Shown here in pieces: positions 12,901 through 19,700 of a stretch of 64,000 nucleotides of DNA. The translations under genes were made by a program, and so were the position numbers. The stretch is taken from assembly GCA_022494885.1 (NCBI GenBank), contig JAGVSM010004935.1:1-64000 (forward strand). Direction: 5' to 3'. Under the pieces are notes generated by a model, which ran no database searches, was not told where the DNA came from, and was given only the letters and a program-made list of their open reading frames with translations. Within the stretch, counting starts at the first letter, position 1. Every line of letters starts with the position of its first letter. This DNA is from Micrasema longulum (Eukaryota > Arthropoda > Insecta > Trichoptera > Brachycentridae).

Positions 12901-13981
12901 ATAGTCCTAACGCTCCTATATACCTGCATGAAAAATTTCAACGCTTATCAGTTCATGGTTTACCTCTCCGTTCTCATTCTCAAGGCACTCTCTTAATACC
13001 CATACACAATTCCTCTCTCTTCTCTAACTCATATAGTGTCCATGCGGCTCGACTGTGGAATCATCTCCCATCCACCATCAAAGATGTTACTACATTATCT
13101 CTGTTTAAATCACGTCTGAAGAAACATCTCCTTTCTCTTCCTTAATCTCTCCTCCTTTCCTTTTCCTCTTTCCTCTTTTTTCCTTTTTCCCATTAAGTAA
13201 TAGTTTTGATTTAAGGTAATTTATAAACAAATACGTTTATTTCTATTTTTATATATTTTTAACTTTTTAATCTTTTTTTTCTCTATTGAATATGTTCTGT
13301 AGCTTGAATTATAAAAATAAAACTTTTATTTTATTGGTTGGTTGGAAGAAATTGCCATTTGGCAATAAGCCCGCCAATGTACAAATAACATTATGTACAA
13401 AAAGTTAAATAAATAAATAAAGCTGATTTTATATATTAATGTGGATTTATGTGTCAAGCATTGTGTTAAAAAATTAACAGGCGAAATACGAATGATTTTT
13501 CACGTCAATATAAATCACTCCTTAGATGCTTGTACCCGTATGCAGAGACAAACCTTAAGGTGAGGTAAGTATATTCTTTTGTCTTCACCTTCGGGTTATT
13601 CTCTGCATATGAGATTAGAATGTACTTTCCTCACCTTAAGTTTTGTCTCTGCATACGGGTATTAGACGTAACTACAAAGTTATGTCGTCTCTGTCATTCT
13701 AATCAAGCTATATTTTAATGTGCGAATTACAATAGTATTATTGAAACTATTGTACGAACGTTACTCCATTTTCCTTAGGAATACACACCGTTTAATAAAT
13801 ATAACACACAGCTTACTTTTAAATATAACTTCTTCAACTCTTTTACGTATTTTTTATGTTGTATTGTATTGAATTGCACATTGTGGAAGATTTGAAAAAT
13901 CTCAGGTATGTTTCGCTGTATGGGAAGTGCTTCTGGAAACTCTGACGCCGTGGTCGTGTTAATTGAAGTTCTTGTACTCAT
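781..13981 (-). CDS. Cap-G: Condensin I subunit Cap-G (NCAPG), partial gene, 11 exons
   Basis: Non-SMC HEAT-repeat subunit of condensin, which with the kleisin and SMC2/SMC4 compacts mitotic chromosomes. Exons on the minus strand: 13981-13817, 11907-11737, 10780-10640, 10490-10357, 9387-9228, 7481-7300, 6429-6235, 5232-5072, 4511-4327, 2790-2608, 906-781. Every junction is GT-AG, phases agree, and the joined frame has 601 codons. Recognisable stretches are the helical N-terminus (AFLESFTNALHYLFIFGEA), VRGAVRCRAVLALQRLQ, DESVRKAAFLYVSSI, and VGLTERSPRVRRVVETALIP, typical of the HEAT repeats of this family. Family members are about 1,000 residues or longer, so roughly the C-terminal 400 or more lie beyond the left edge. 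Introns are filled with transposons. Identification is from recognised family sequence, not a search. Confidence 0.93.
1149..1470. repeat. 24-bp minisatellite in a Cap-G intron
   Basis: About thirteen imperfect units of a 24-bp period with cores GAAAATCTTGTTTTGG and GTTTTAGCTG. The period is a multiple of three, so an open frame of repeated LVLVVAEN appears. It is a repeat by-product, not a gene. Confidence 0.85.
1500..1765 (-). repeat. tRNA-derived SINE, family 1, best-preserved head
   Basis: The minus strand carries CCTCGTAGTGTAATGG (A-box region) and GGTCCCGGGTTCGACTCCCG (B box) at about 1,690-1,762. The two acceptor arms do not pair and the copy runs on into the family body, so this is a SINE and not a working tRNA gene. 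Confidence 0.72.
1866..2575 (+). repeat. tRNA-derived SINE, family 2, split by a MITE
   Basis: Head TTGTGGTCCCGTAGCTA at 1,866-1,884 continues after the insertion with TAGTGTCGTGGACTC and the body TAGTGAGTTATTTA, ending GTAAATCATAAGAAC near 2,560. Other copies: 31,655-31,838 (+), 11,990-12,174 (-), 44,645-44,815 (-). Confidence 0.72.
1885..2424. mobile_element. 540-bp MITE with TA target duplication
   Basis: Inverted ends TAGTCCTTAAAATATATC and its complement, about 40 bp with mismatches (both contain AATGACAG), flanked by TA. Removing it with one TA rebuilds the SINE head CTAGTG. A second copy, itself interrupted, is at about 12,470-13,720. Confidence 0.7.
2608..2790 (-). CDS. Cap-G: Cap-G exon 10 (residues 499-559)
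   Basis: Encodes RAELRVALNEAQEEQEDAVR and CKEKVDALAKKLSDINTNLK, a charged helical segment that precedes the C-terminal Cnd3-type region. Acceptor TATTCCTAG, donor GTT|GTAAGT, phase 0. Confidence 0.88.
2965..3360 (+). mobile_element. 3' end of a CR1/L2-like LINE
   Basis: A decayed frame encodes ELCIPDELSDRCLTLRSAT and ADPTAWYALPAEVRN, the C-terminal tail of a non-LTR reverse transcriptase. It is followed by a 3' UTR (AGCGCTATATAAGTTATCC) and a TTTA-rich tail. The minus-strand copy at 7,840-8,432 shares the motif and the same 3' UTR. Confidence 0.75.
3700..4211 (+). mobile_element. pogo/Tigger-like element, one end
   Basis: Begins CAGTAAAACCTCGTTTTTAC after a TA. The internal sequence matches the inverted copy at 8,690-9,211 (GACAATGAGCCGCTCG, ATCAATAAATTACGAT). 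The opposite end was not found. Confidence 0.65.
4327..4511 (-). CDS. Cap-G: Cap-G exon 9 (residues 437-498)
   Basis: Encodes ADVIQAIMRAIDLVVPDVKK and IEFVAGIISEIHEP, then a Thr/Pro/Glu-rich linker ending TKIM. Donor ATG|GTATGG is weaker than the others. It is chosen because only this junction joins in phase to exon 10. Confidence 0.86.
5072..5232 (-). CDS. Cap-G: Cap-G exon 8 (residues 383-437)
   Basis: Encodes PVQFSRRQYVLQELVSIFP and DMADEVGRNTLQSLLYDTLT. Acceptor TTTCCAG, donor CAG|GTTTGT, phase 1, in agreement with the next exon. Confidence 0.92.
5580..6125 (-). mobile_element. decayed LINE reverse-transcriptase C-terminus
   Basis: Frame fragments on the minus strand read VYIDQNLKWKDHISELVKRI and LPNELKTVKSNISINNFKVN, typical of the thumb and C-terminal tail of jockey/CR1-type reverse transcriptases. 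Several stops and frameshifts. Confidence 0.65.
6118..6213 (+). mobile_element. short RTE-like LINE fragment
   Basis: Encodes RPRKTWHDQIQQTLEDRYVK, nearly the same as the C-terminal segment of the longer LINE at 50,316-51,306 (RPRKTWHDQVQQILESGHVK). It ends about 20 bp from the Cap-G exon 7 donor. Confidence 0.6.
6235..6429 (-). CDS. Cap-G: Cap-G exon 7 (residues 318-383)
   Basis: Encodes HQQITELLEWLPTDP, STWYWRHLVRHLHS and EQVLPELVIFSGYV. Acceptor TTCCCCAG, donor GAGC|GTGAGT, phase 2. A retroelement fragment begins about 20 bp beyond the donor. Confidence 0.92.
7300..7481 (-). CDS. Cap-G: Cap-G exon 6 (residues 258-318)
   Basis: Encodes VGLTERSPRVRRVVETALIP, GWLGAYHGNVLELLAAIRL and NLLQALF. 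This is the most diagnostic NCAPG segment in the window. Donor AA|GTAAGA, phase 2. Confidence 0.95.
7720..9211. mobile_element. pogo/Tigger-like element with a nested LINE
   Basis: Ends CAGTAAAACC and GGTTTTACTG are inverted and flanked by TA (718-719 and 9,212-9,213), the Tc1/pogo pattern. Internal arms match the element at 3,700. A LINE lies inside at 7,840-8,432. No intact transposase frame remains. It occupies almost all of the intron between Cap-G exons 5 and 6. Confidence 0.72.
7840..8432 (-). mobile_element. CR1/L2-like LINE, truncated 5'
   Basis: An open 130-codon frame encodes NAFVVSRVDYCNGIYAGLPM, LQSVLNAAARLIFGI and ELCIPDELADRRPTLRSAT. These are reverse-transcriptase C-terminal motifs. 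The 3' UTR and ATT-rich tail are at 7,840-8,035. It is nested in the pogo-like element. Confidence 0.8.
9228..9387 (-). CDS. Cap-G: Cap-G exon 5 (residues 204-257)
   Basis: Encodes GVVLSLAKSPRNLLHVLERL then DESVRKAAFLYVSSINV. Acceptor CTTTGCAG, donor AAAG|GTATGT, phase 0. A pogo-like element ends only 14 bp into the following intron. Confidence 0.94.
9580..9870. repeat. low-complexity and dispersed repeat
   Basis: A TTTATT-rich start, then a sequence whose complement recurs at 35,395-35,500, followed by a GTGTGTGTG/GAATGAATGAGGGAGAGG purine-rich run at 9,730-9,835. No gene. Confidence 0.5.
10357..10490 (-). CDS. Cap-G: Cap-G exon 4 (residues 160-204)
   Basis: Encodes VRGAVRCRAVLALQRLQ then SDEEDPVTRAYAFHMSCDP, a highly conserved NCAPG HEAT block. 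Donor AGAAG|GTGTGT leaves phase 2, completed by the first base of the next exon. A long overlapping frame on the same strand is a shadow. Confidence 0.94.
10577..10627 (-). mobile_element. hAT end fragment in Cap-G intron 3
   Basis: Minus strand begins CAGGGGCGAATCG and matches the ends at 11,675 and 58,425. The other end is missing. The whole intron is only 149 bp. Confidence 0.6.
10640..10780 (-). CDS. Cap-G: Cap-G exon 3 (residues 113-159)
   Basis: Acceptor TTTTCTAG and donor CAG|GTATGT. Encodes ACQLLGLILSALGDDASL and DDDLCDKILNTQLERLQ, matching the HEAT segment of NCAPG proteins that ends in DDDLxDKI. A hAT end fragment lies 13 bp past the donor. Confidence 0.93.
10865..11675. mobile_element. 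non-autonomous hAT element, 811 bp
   Basis: Ends CAGTGGCGAATGGTG and (inverted) CAGGGGCGAACCGTG, flanked by an exact 8-bp duplication GTAGACTT at 10,857-10,864 and 11,676-11,683. Eight-base duplication with CAG ends is the hAT pattern. It shares its body with 58,425-59,178 in opposite orientation. A short frame (11,144-11,392) has no recognised domain. Confidence 0.85.
11737..11907 (-). CDS. Cap-G: Cap-G exon 2 (residues 56-112)
   Basis: Acceptor TTTCCAG|ATCGATC and donor GAT|GTGAGT, phase 0 at both ends. Encodes IDQDAFLESFTNALHYLF and continues through MQFVANFCSSL. The 1.9-kb intron before it contains a SINE and a LINE inserted in an older element. Confidence 0.92.
11990..12174 (-). repeat. 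tRNA-derived SINE, family 2
   Basis: Minus strand starts GGGTTGTGGTCCTGTGGCTA, has B-box GGTTCGAATCCCAC, body TAGTGAGTTATTTATAAC and an A-rich tail. It lies just upstream of Cap-G exon 2. Confidence 0.75.
12555..13420 (+). mobile_element. non-LTR retrotransposon, reverse-transcriptase C-terminus
   Basis: An intact 169-codon frame (12,636-13,145) encodes LVQTLLLPILDYADVSMTDL, RLQNTCIRYIFGLRKYDHIS and AARLWNHLPSTIKDV, classic jockey-superfamily thumb and tail motifs. It is followed by a pyrimidine-rich 3' UTR and an AATAAA-containing tail. The 5' end is truncated. The open frame suggests a fairly recent insertion. Confidence 0.85.
13535..13659. mobile_element. 125-bp palindromic MITE with TA flanks
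   Basis: Inverted arms of about 31 bp begin CCCGTATGCAGAGACAAA, with TA at both borders. The loop is pyrimidine-rich. It sits in the older MITE copy. Confidence 0.7.
13817..13981 (-). CDS. Cap-G: Cap-G exon 1 (residues 1-55)
   Basis: Starts at the first ATG and encodes MSTRTSINTTTASEFPEALP followed by a helical stretch with IPEIFQIFHNVQFN. Donor AAAA|GTAAGC, phase 0. No upstream in-frame exon was found. The preceding 50 bp look like a short 5' UTR. Confidence 0.88.
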
Positions 13982-15180
13982 TATAATGGCGGTTATAAAA
14001 TCAACGGCGAACTTAACGCTTCGAATGTGTTAACTAAACAAAACAGCACCAAAACTGTCACAATCTTGTCATAATCTTCCCGAACTGACAGTAATCACGA
14101 CAGATCGCAACCGCCAAAACACAAAATTAAAAGTTTTGAATTTTGAACTATAGACAAAGGATATTTTTTTATAACTTTATGTTAATGTTGCCATTACAAA
14201 ATTTGTGTTGAATAACGAAAAGCTAAAATGCATCTCGAATGTAAATAATTTCATTTCAGAAATGCATTGCAAATTGAAGACTAATTTACATATCATTGAA
14301 TTTCTTGTTCTCCCTCTCAAAAATATTATTTTTACTATACCTACAAGCGTTTAGTGTTACTAGTAGTCGATCCCCATGTTTTTTAGTTCTAGCTAAAGCC
14401 GATAGAGCGGCTCACTAACTCGTATTTTGACACTTGTTTGTTTACGTTTTGTGAAAAGTTTGTTTTGTTTTTTCACCGAATATTCGTCAAAAGCTTCTAT
14501 TTGTATTAGCTTTCGTGAATACTATTTTGTAATTCTAAAAGTGTAGTGAATTTTGTTTCCATTCATATTCGGTGTCTTCAAAGGGTAAGTCTTTTATTAG
14601 TCCGTATAATTTTTATTATTGCTACTCAAATGTCACCTGTCATCCGTTCACTTTTAACCTTCCAAATTTAAATTTTGTAGGTAATAAAAAATTCTTATTC
14701 AAAATATACATAGGTACTTACTTTTTAAACTAATACGATTGGAAATGAAATGAGTACCTACATAAATACGGTAAAACGAAATCAAAGAGTTTTTTCTATT
14801 GATAAGGGCATTACATATTACCCGTGATGAGATTTTCAAAAATATAACGTTTTTGATAATTTAATGTTCATGTTTTTTTGTATTGATGTTTTTCATATAT
14901 TTAATTTTACTATCCAATTAAACTAGCCAACGAAAAGTCATGTAAATACGACTTCCATTTTACTCTCCTAAGAATTTTTTCCTCATTTTGTAAGTTTTAG
15001 TTGTCACAAATAACCAGAAACTTGTTAACAAGGGAAGTAAGAATAATATGATCATATTAATTTTCAAACATGTATATTCCCGTCTCGGGAACTCTAGTAT
15101 ATTTTCGGTCAAAACAAAATGCCAATTATTTAACTCTTGTATAATGCCAGTACTCTTATATGCAAACGCGAATCCTAGCA
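13982..15180. other. Cap-G upstream region
   Basis: Contains the presumed Cap-G promoter, with no clear TATA box near the ATG. About 14,400-14,586 has a 5' UTR-like composition on the plus strand and ends in AAAG|GGTAAGT. No coding exon follows it on that strand, so no gene is called. The rest shows nothing recognisable. Confidence 0.35.
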
Positions 15181-15199
15181 CCTTACTAAAACTACCAAA

Positions 15200-16015
15200 C
15201 TTCTGAGTTTTGAGAGTAAGTGCTTAAGAAGAATATTAGGCATAAGATGGATCAAATTAATAATTGGCATTGAAGTCCGAGAACGAACGCTGCAGCCTTC
15301 TATAACAAACATTTCGAAGGTGCAGCAGTGGACCAAGGTTAGACACGTGCTGCGGATGTCTCAGGAGACCCTTTATCCAACTTACCACCTCTTTACACCC
15401 ATGGGCTCCTGCCATCCTGGAAGACTATTGATTATTAAAAGATTAGAAGTAACATTTGGAATTTTTGAGCTTACTAAGTCATGGATCCATTCGTATCTTT
15501 CGGAGCAAACGAAATCAGTTAAAGTTGCAGATAATTTTTTTAATTATTTGCCCTTCTTCAATCTGGTATCCCACAAGGTTCTGTGCTTGGTCCTATGCTC
15601 TTCACACCAAAATTATTAATGAATTCAGGTTACTTTCTCACTGTTATCAACAAATCTATTTTTACTGCTCTACTCAAGATACAAAATTTTTAAAAAATCA
15701 GAATCTCAACGCATCCAAACAGTCAATAACTGGATGTCATAAAACAGACGCAAACTTAATCAACCTAAAACTGAGCTTCTATTGACAGCGACATCACCTT
15801 TAAGACCGATCTTAAATTTCAATCACAGGTTGTGAACTTACCCCTAGTATAAATGTTAAACTTCTGCATGTTCATTTATATTCAGATCTCTCTCTCTTCA
15901 ATCTCAGGTCAGTAAAACGGTAAGTGCTGGTTTCTTCCATCTCCAACAAATTGAATCCGTACTGAGAAATATTCCCATAGACACTACAAAGCTCTTGTGA
16001 ATGCTTATATCGTTT
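15200..16015 (+). mobile_element. decayed CR1-like LINE
   Basis: Frame pieces read SWIHSYLSEQTKSVKVADN, a PQGSVLGP-like region near 15,570-15,600, and FFHLQQIESVLRNIPIDTTK, in the right order for a reverse transcriptase. An RTE-like piece (LRRILGIRW) precedes it at 15,205. Many stops. Confidence 0.65.
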
Positions 16016-16019
16016 CGCA

Positions 16020-16118
16020 TCTAATAAGTGTAAAACACCCTTTTAAATAAATATTTCATATCAACCATGCCGGAAATCGAACCCAGGACCTCTTGCATGG
16101 TAGGCAAACGCGCTGACC
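16020..16118 (-). repeat. SINE family 1, head fragment
   Basis: Minus strand CCATGCAAGAGGTCCTGGG then TTCGATTTCCGGCATG, continuing to GTGTTTTACACTTATT. Truncated. Confidence 0.6.
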
Positions 16119-16424
16119 TTTACCATTAACATTAAATGTTATGTTATTAAGATATTTAATAACATTTAAGTTTACATATGCTGTCTCTTTAATGTTGAAT
16201 ATTAACTTCTTTTTTCCTTGTCTACAATAATTTGTTTAAACATTACCATTTTTTCTTACTGCCCACTCGGTTGTTGAATAACAAGCCCCCTTTTTTCAAG
16301 GATGCTTTCTTTTAGTTTAAATAATAATACTTTGAAATGAAAAGAAAAGAAAGATGCCTTTTCATTTCTTGAGAGTAAAAATATGTGGATCTAAATTAAA
16401 TCAATAAGGAGTAAAGTAATTACG

Positions 16425-16430
16425 TTTATT
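16425..16430 (-). terminator. candidate polyadenylation signal of the forked candidate
   Basis: AATAAA on the minus strand, 126 bp past the stop codon at 16,556. Positionally suitable, but the sequence is AT-rich, so chance is possible. Confidence 0.4.
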
Positions 16431-16555
16431 TGAGAATACAAAAAAATCTTGCCGTTTTTAAGTAATACAGCAATTTGAACGTAAGATACAAATTCAATAG
16501 AAAGTTCTAGAAAATGTTTACTTATATCTATTTATATACAAATTGAGTTTTAGTT

Positions 16556-16756
16556 TTATGCATTGAATTCAGCCAGGACTGAATCCAGGTCTTCTTGAAG
16601 ATTGACGGACATTTCCTTCTGTTTCATGACGTCATCCTTGAGCCTGTCGATATTGGCGATGATCAGATAATTTCCCTTCTTCAGGGCGTTCAGTGAGGAC
16701 TCGTGCTTCTTGGCCCTGCTTGTGAGATTTTCTTTTTTCTTCTCCAAGGGTGCATC
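16556..16756 (-). CDS. f: forked candidate last exon (residues 679-744)
   Basis: Encodes ENLTSRAKKHESSLNALKKG, NYLIIANIDRLKDDVMKQKE and VNLQEDLDSVLAEFNA, then TAA. Acceptor TTATTTCAG, phase 0. Confidence 0.85.
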   Translation of the reverse strand, partial: DAPLEKKKENLTSRAKKHESSLNALKKGNYLIIANIDRLKDDVMKQKEMSVNLQEDLDSVLAEFNA

Positions 16757-19700
16757 CTGAAATAAAATGTACAATTTACATTTAACATAACGACGTGGCT
16801 GTGTTTTTAACTCTTAAAAGACTGGTAAATAATCCCTTTGCACGCGTTGATGTAACATCGTGTTACCACTAGTAAAAGACGGAATATTCTAAAGTTCATA
16901 CTTATGAAAAAAAAACTTGGAGACACGCTGTTTAATAATTCGTTTTCCATAATTTATGCAAATAAACATACAATTTAGCCCTGTTATTGCAAATTAAATG
17001 AAAATTCATAAATACACCGCTCATGTTACGTGCGTGCGTCCCCCATCACTGTCATCAACCGAATGAAGACTTAATCTGTTTTAGACGACACCCGCCACAG
17101 GACAGCGTCTCTGTCTTCCTTGTTATGAGTTCTATCTTTGTGCTCTCTCTTATACAGATGTGTTGCTGAATTAGCGGACATTCATTCTTCGCGTAGCAAG
17201 GATATATTTTTTTGTATTAACATCAGCATAGTTATACTAACTTTACTAATTTTACACTTGAAGATTACAAAAAATACGAGTTCATCATTTAAAAAAATAA
17301 AAGAGAAATATCCAGTCTTGTGTCCTATGTCGACTAGTGTGACATCACAGCCACACAAGAGTTCAAAAAAGATTTACAACAAAATCGGTTTAATGGAATC
17401 GGTTGCCAAGTGCATAACTAATTATTTTTTTATGTTCTCTCCTAAACAATAAAAAAATCCAACAATGTTTTGAGCGTGTCCAAATGTTTGCAGACAGGCT
17501 GGATTTCCTCCCTAGGGAGTTATTCAGATCTAAATTTGTTTCAACAGAGATGAAAAACATTTTTGAGAAGGGAATATGGAAGTCTAGGCATTTCCAGGGA
17601 TTATGACCTGTCATTGGCCGGTTTAAGAGGTCACTTACACCCTGTGTAACATTCACCATTCTGCTCATGTTTGTACATCCACATTTCCTCAACTCTTCCA
17701 TCTGTTGACTTTTGTAAAGTACAAAAGCCGAAACCTTTATCATGTGGGTTAGATTCGTCCGGCTGAACCAATTCACCTACTAGGCAACGCCTGAAAACAG
17801 TTTTCCAATTTTTGTACTTCCGAACATTCGTGAAAACCTAATATTAAAAGTCAAAATATTTACTTTTCGCAACGTATAATCCTGCTGTGCAATCACATAT
17901 TTGGATTTCACCGGTGTAAATATGGAAAATAATTCAAAACTGCTATTTTTATTTATTAACAAATTATAACAGGGAATGAGAATACCTTAAAGAAGGGAAT
18001 ATGGAAGTCTAGGCATTTACAGGGCTTATGACCTGTCAATGGCTGGTTTGCCAGCTAGCCCTGTAAATGCCTAGACTTCCATATTCTCTTCTTTAAGGTA
18101 TTCTCATTTCCTGTTGTAATTTGTCAATCTTAACGACTCCCAAGGGGGTAAAATCCAGTCTTTTGTCTACAAACATTTGGACAAACTCAAATATTGTATT
18201 TATTCATTATTTATCACGCTATTCATTGCATTTATCCGGCGGTTGGCAAGCCTAATGTCAAGAAAAGCAGTCGCCATAGTAATTCCAATTTAGCTTTCAT
18301 TTTTTTGTATTAGATACTCCTTACTTTTTTGCAAATTCAATATATTGTATTATTTTTTGTAATAAATACCGATTTTTCACCTATGAACTGTCTTTATTTA
18401 TGAGGAAAATAAAAAACAAACCGACACACGCGTTGATTTATGACTGCGATAACTTAAGCATGTTCATTATTGTTCATTGTGATAGCTCAAATGCTTAGCA
18501 TGTTTTTAAGCACCTCGATAGTTATTTGTGATTGAGCTACTGGCATCATCCTAGTACTAGTACTAATACTAGGATCATGAAACACAGTGCATTCTTACCT
18601 CTTCTTCACTTTCGCTTTCAGTCTCGCTCTCTGTTTCTTCTTCGGACTCCGATTCAGTTTCCTCTTCCTCGCTGGCCTCTTCCGGAGACTTTTCCTTCTC
18701 CTCTTCTTCGTCTTCTTCTTCATCAGAGTTCTCAGCGTCCTCGTCTTCGTCCGTTTCCTTCATCAGGCTAGCCATCTTGTCCACCTCCTTTTTCAGCGCC
18801 TTGTACTTCTTGCGTTCGGCTCTGTAAATATACATTTTACCCATAGAATTATATTAGTCCAGAAACCGCGTACGCACATAAAACTAAAGTTGACAAAACT
18901 TCTCATAAAGTACTTGGTAGTTTTACATTTTGCCCATGAGTTACTCTGTAGACGTCGTTTAGTACGCAACTGCCGTGTTGTGTCGTTTTTAAGTGTCAAA
19001 ATACTGCTGGGATTAAATGGGAATAGGGTGGGATCTCATTTCAAGTGTAAGTAGTGAATTCACAAATAAAATAATTTAAGAATTCGATTATTTTACCGTC
19101 TGTCAGATTGTTAATTAAAACAAGGTGGACATTTTGTAAGTATTGCCAGGGTAGTCGAATTTTTTACCTAGCTTTCTATTAATAAGCCTTAGTATAATAT
19201 TAAACTGTATTAATTTGACTTAATTACCAAATGATTTGTTTAATGTTTTTTTTATGTTTGCCTAATAAAAGTACCTGTTTTTTTTTTAAGTCAAATCAGT
19301 AACTTTTTTTTTGATAAAACATAACACAAAACTATTTTATATTTATGTTATGATAATATATTGTTCGCGGTTTGGCAATATTACCCTCAAGATGTATGCA
19401 AACTTGATTCTACGTCCCTTCTGTGATATATTATAATCAGATGATTTTATCATTAAAAAAAGGAAACTATATAAAAATTATGACCAGCTAAGATTTTTAA
19501 TTTGGTTAGCGCAGCGTTTGCTGGTGCGCCTAAATATCATGTGCACATTTTATCTGAAACGTTATTTTTCTAATTGATTTCTCATAGCATCCGACCAGTT
19601 GTTAAATTCGTCAACTGAACTATAGTAGCGATCACACGAAGACAGGACAATATTGTCCTATCTCAGTACCGGACCTATTTAACAGAAATTTGGAGTACAG

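Larger units (their letters stand above)
12470..13720. mobile_element. second copy of the 1,885-2,424 MITE, interrupted twice
   Basis: Segments ACGTTTTTGCAAAATGATG to AATTAGGTTT (12,500-12,550), AAAGCTGATTTTATATAT to AAATCACTCCTTAG (13,420-13,525), and the end ATTCTAATCAAG near 13,700 match the 1.9-kb element in order. A LINE and a palindromic MITE fill the two breaks. Confidence 0.6.

Noticed and set aside
14960..15181. Minus-strand frame resembling a receptor transmembrane segment (INMIILFLLPLLTSFWLFV)
   Set aside because: Hydrophobic AT-rich codons give this easily. No flanking exon, splice phase or second segment supports it.
18587..19054. 155-codon plus-strand frame rich in Phe and Leu
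   Set aside because: It is the antisense shadow of the Glu/Ser-rich forked exon followed by transposon sequence.
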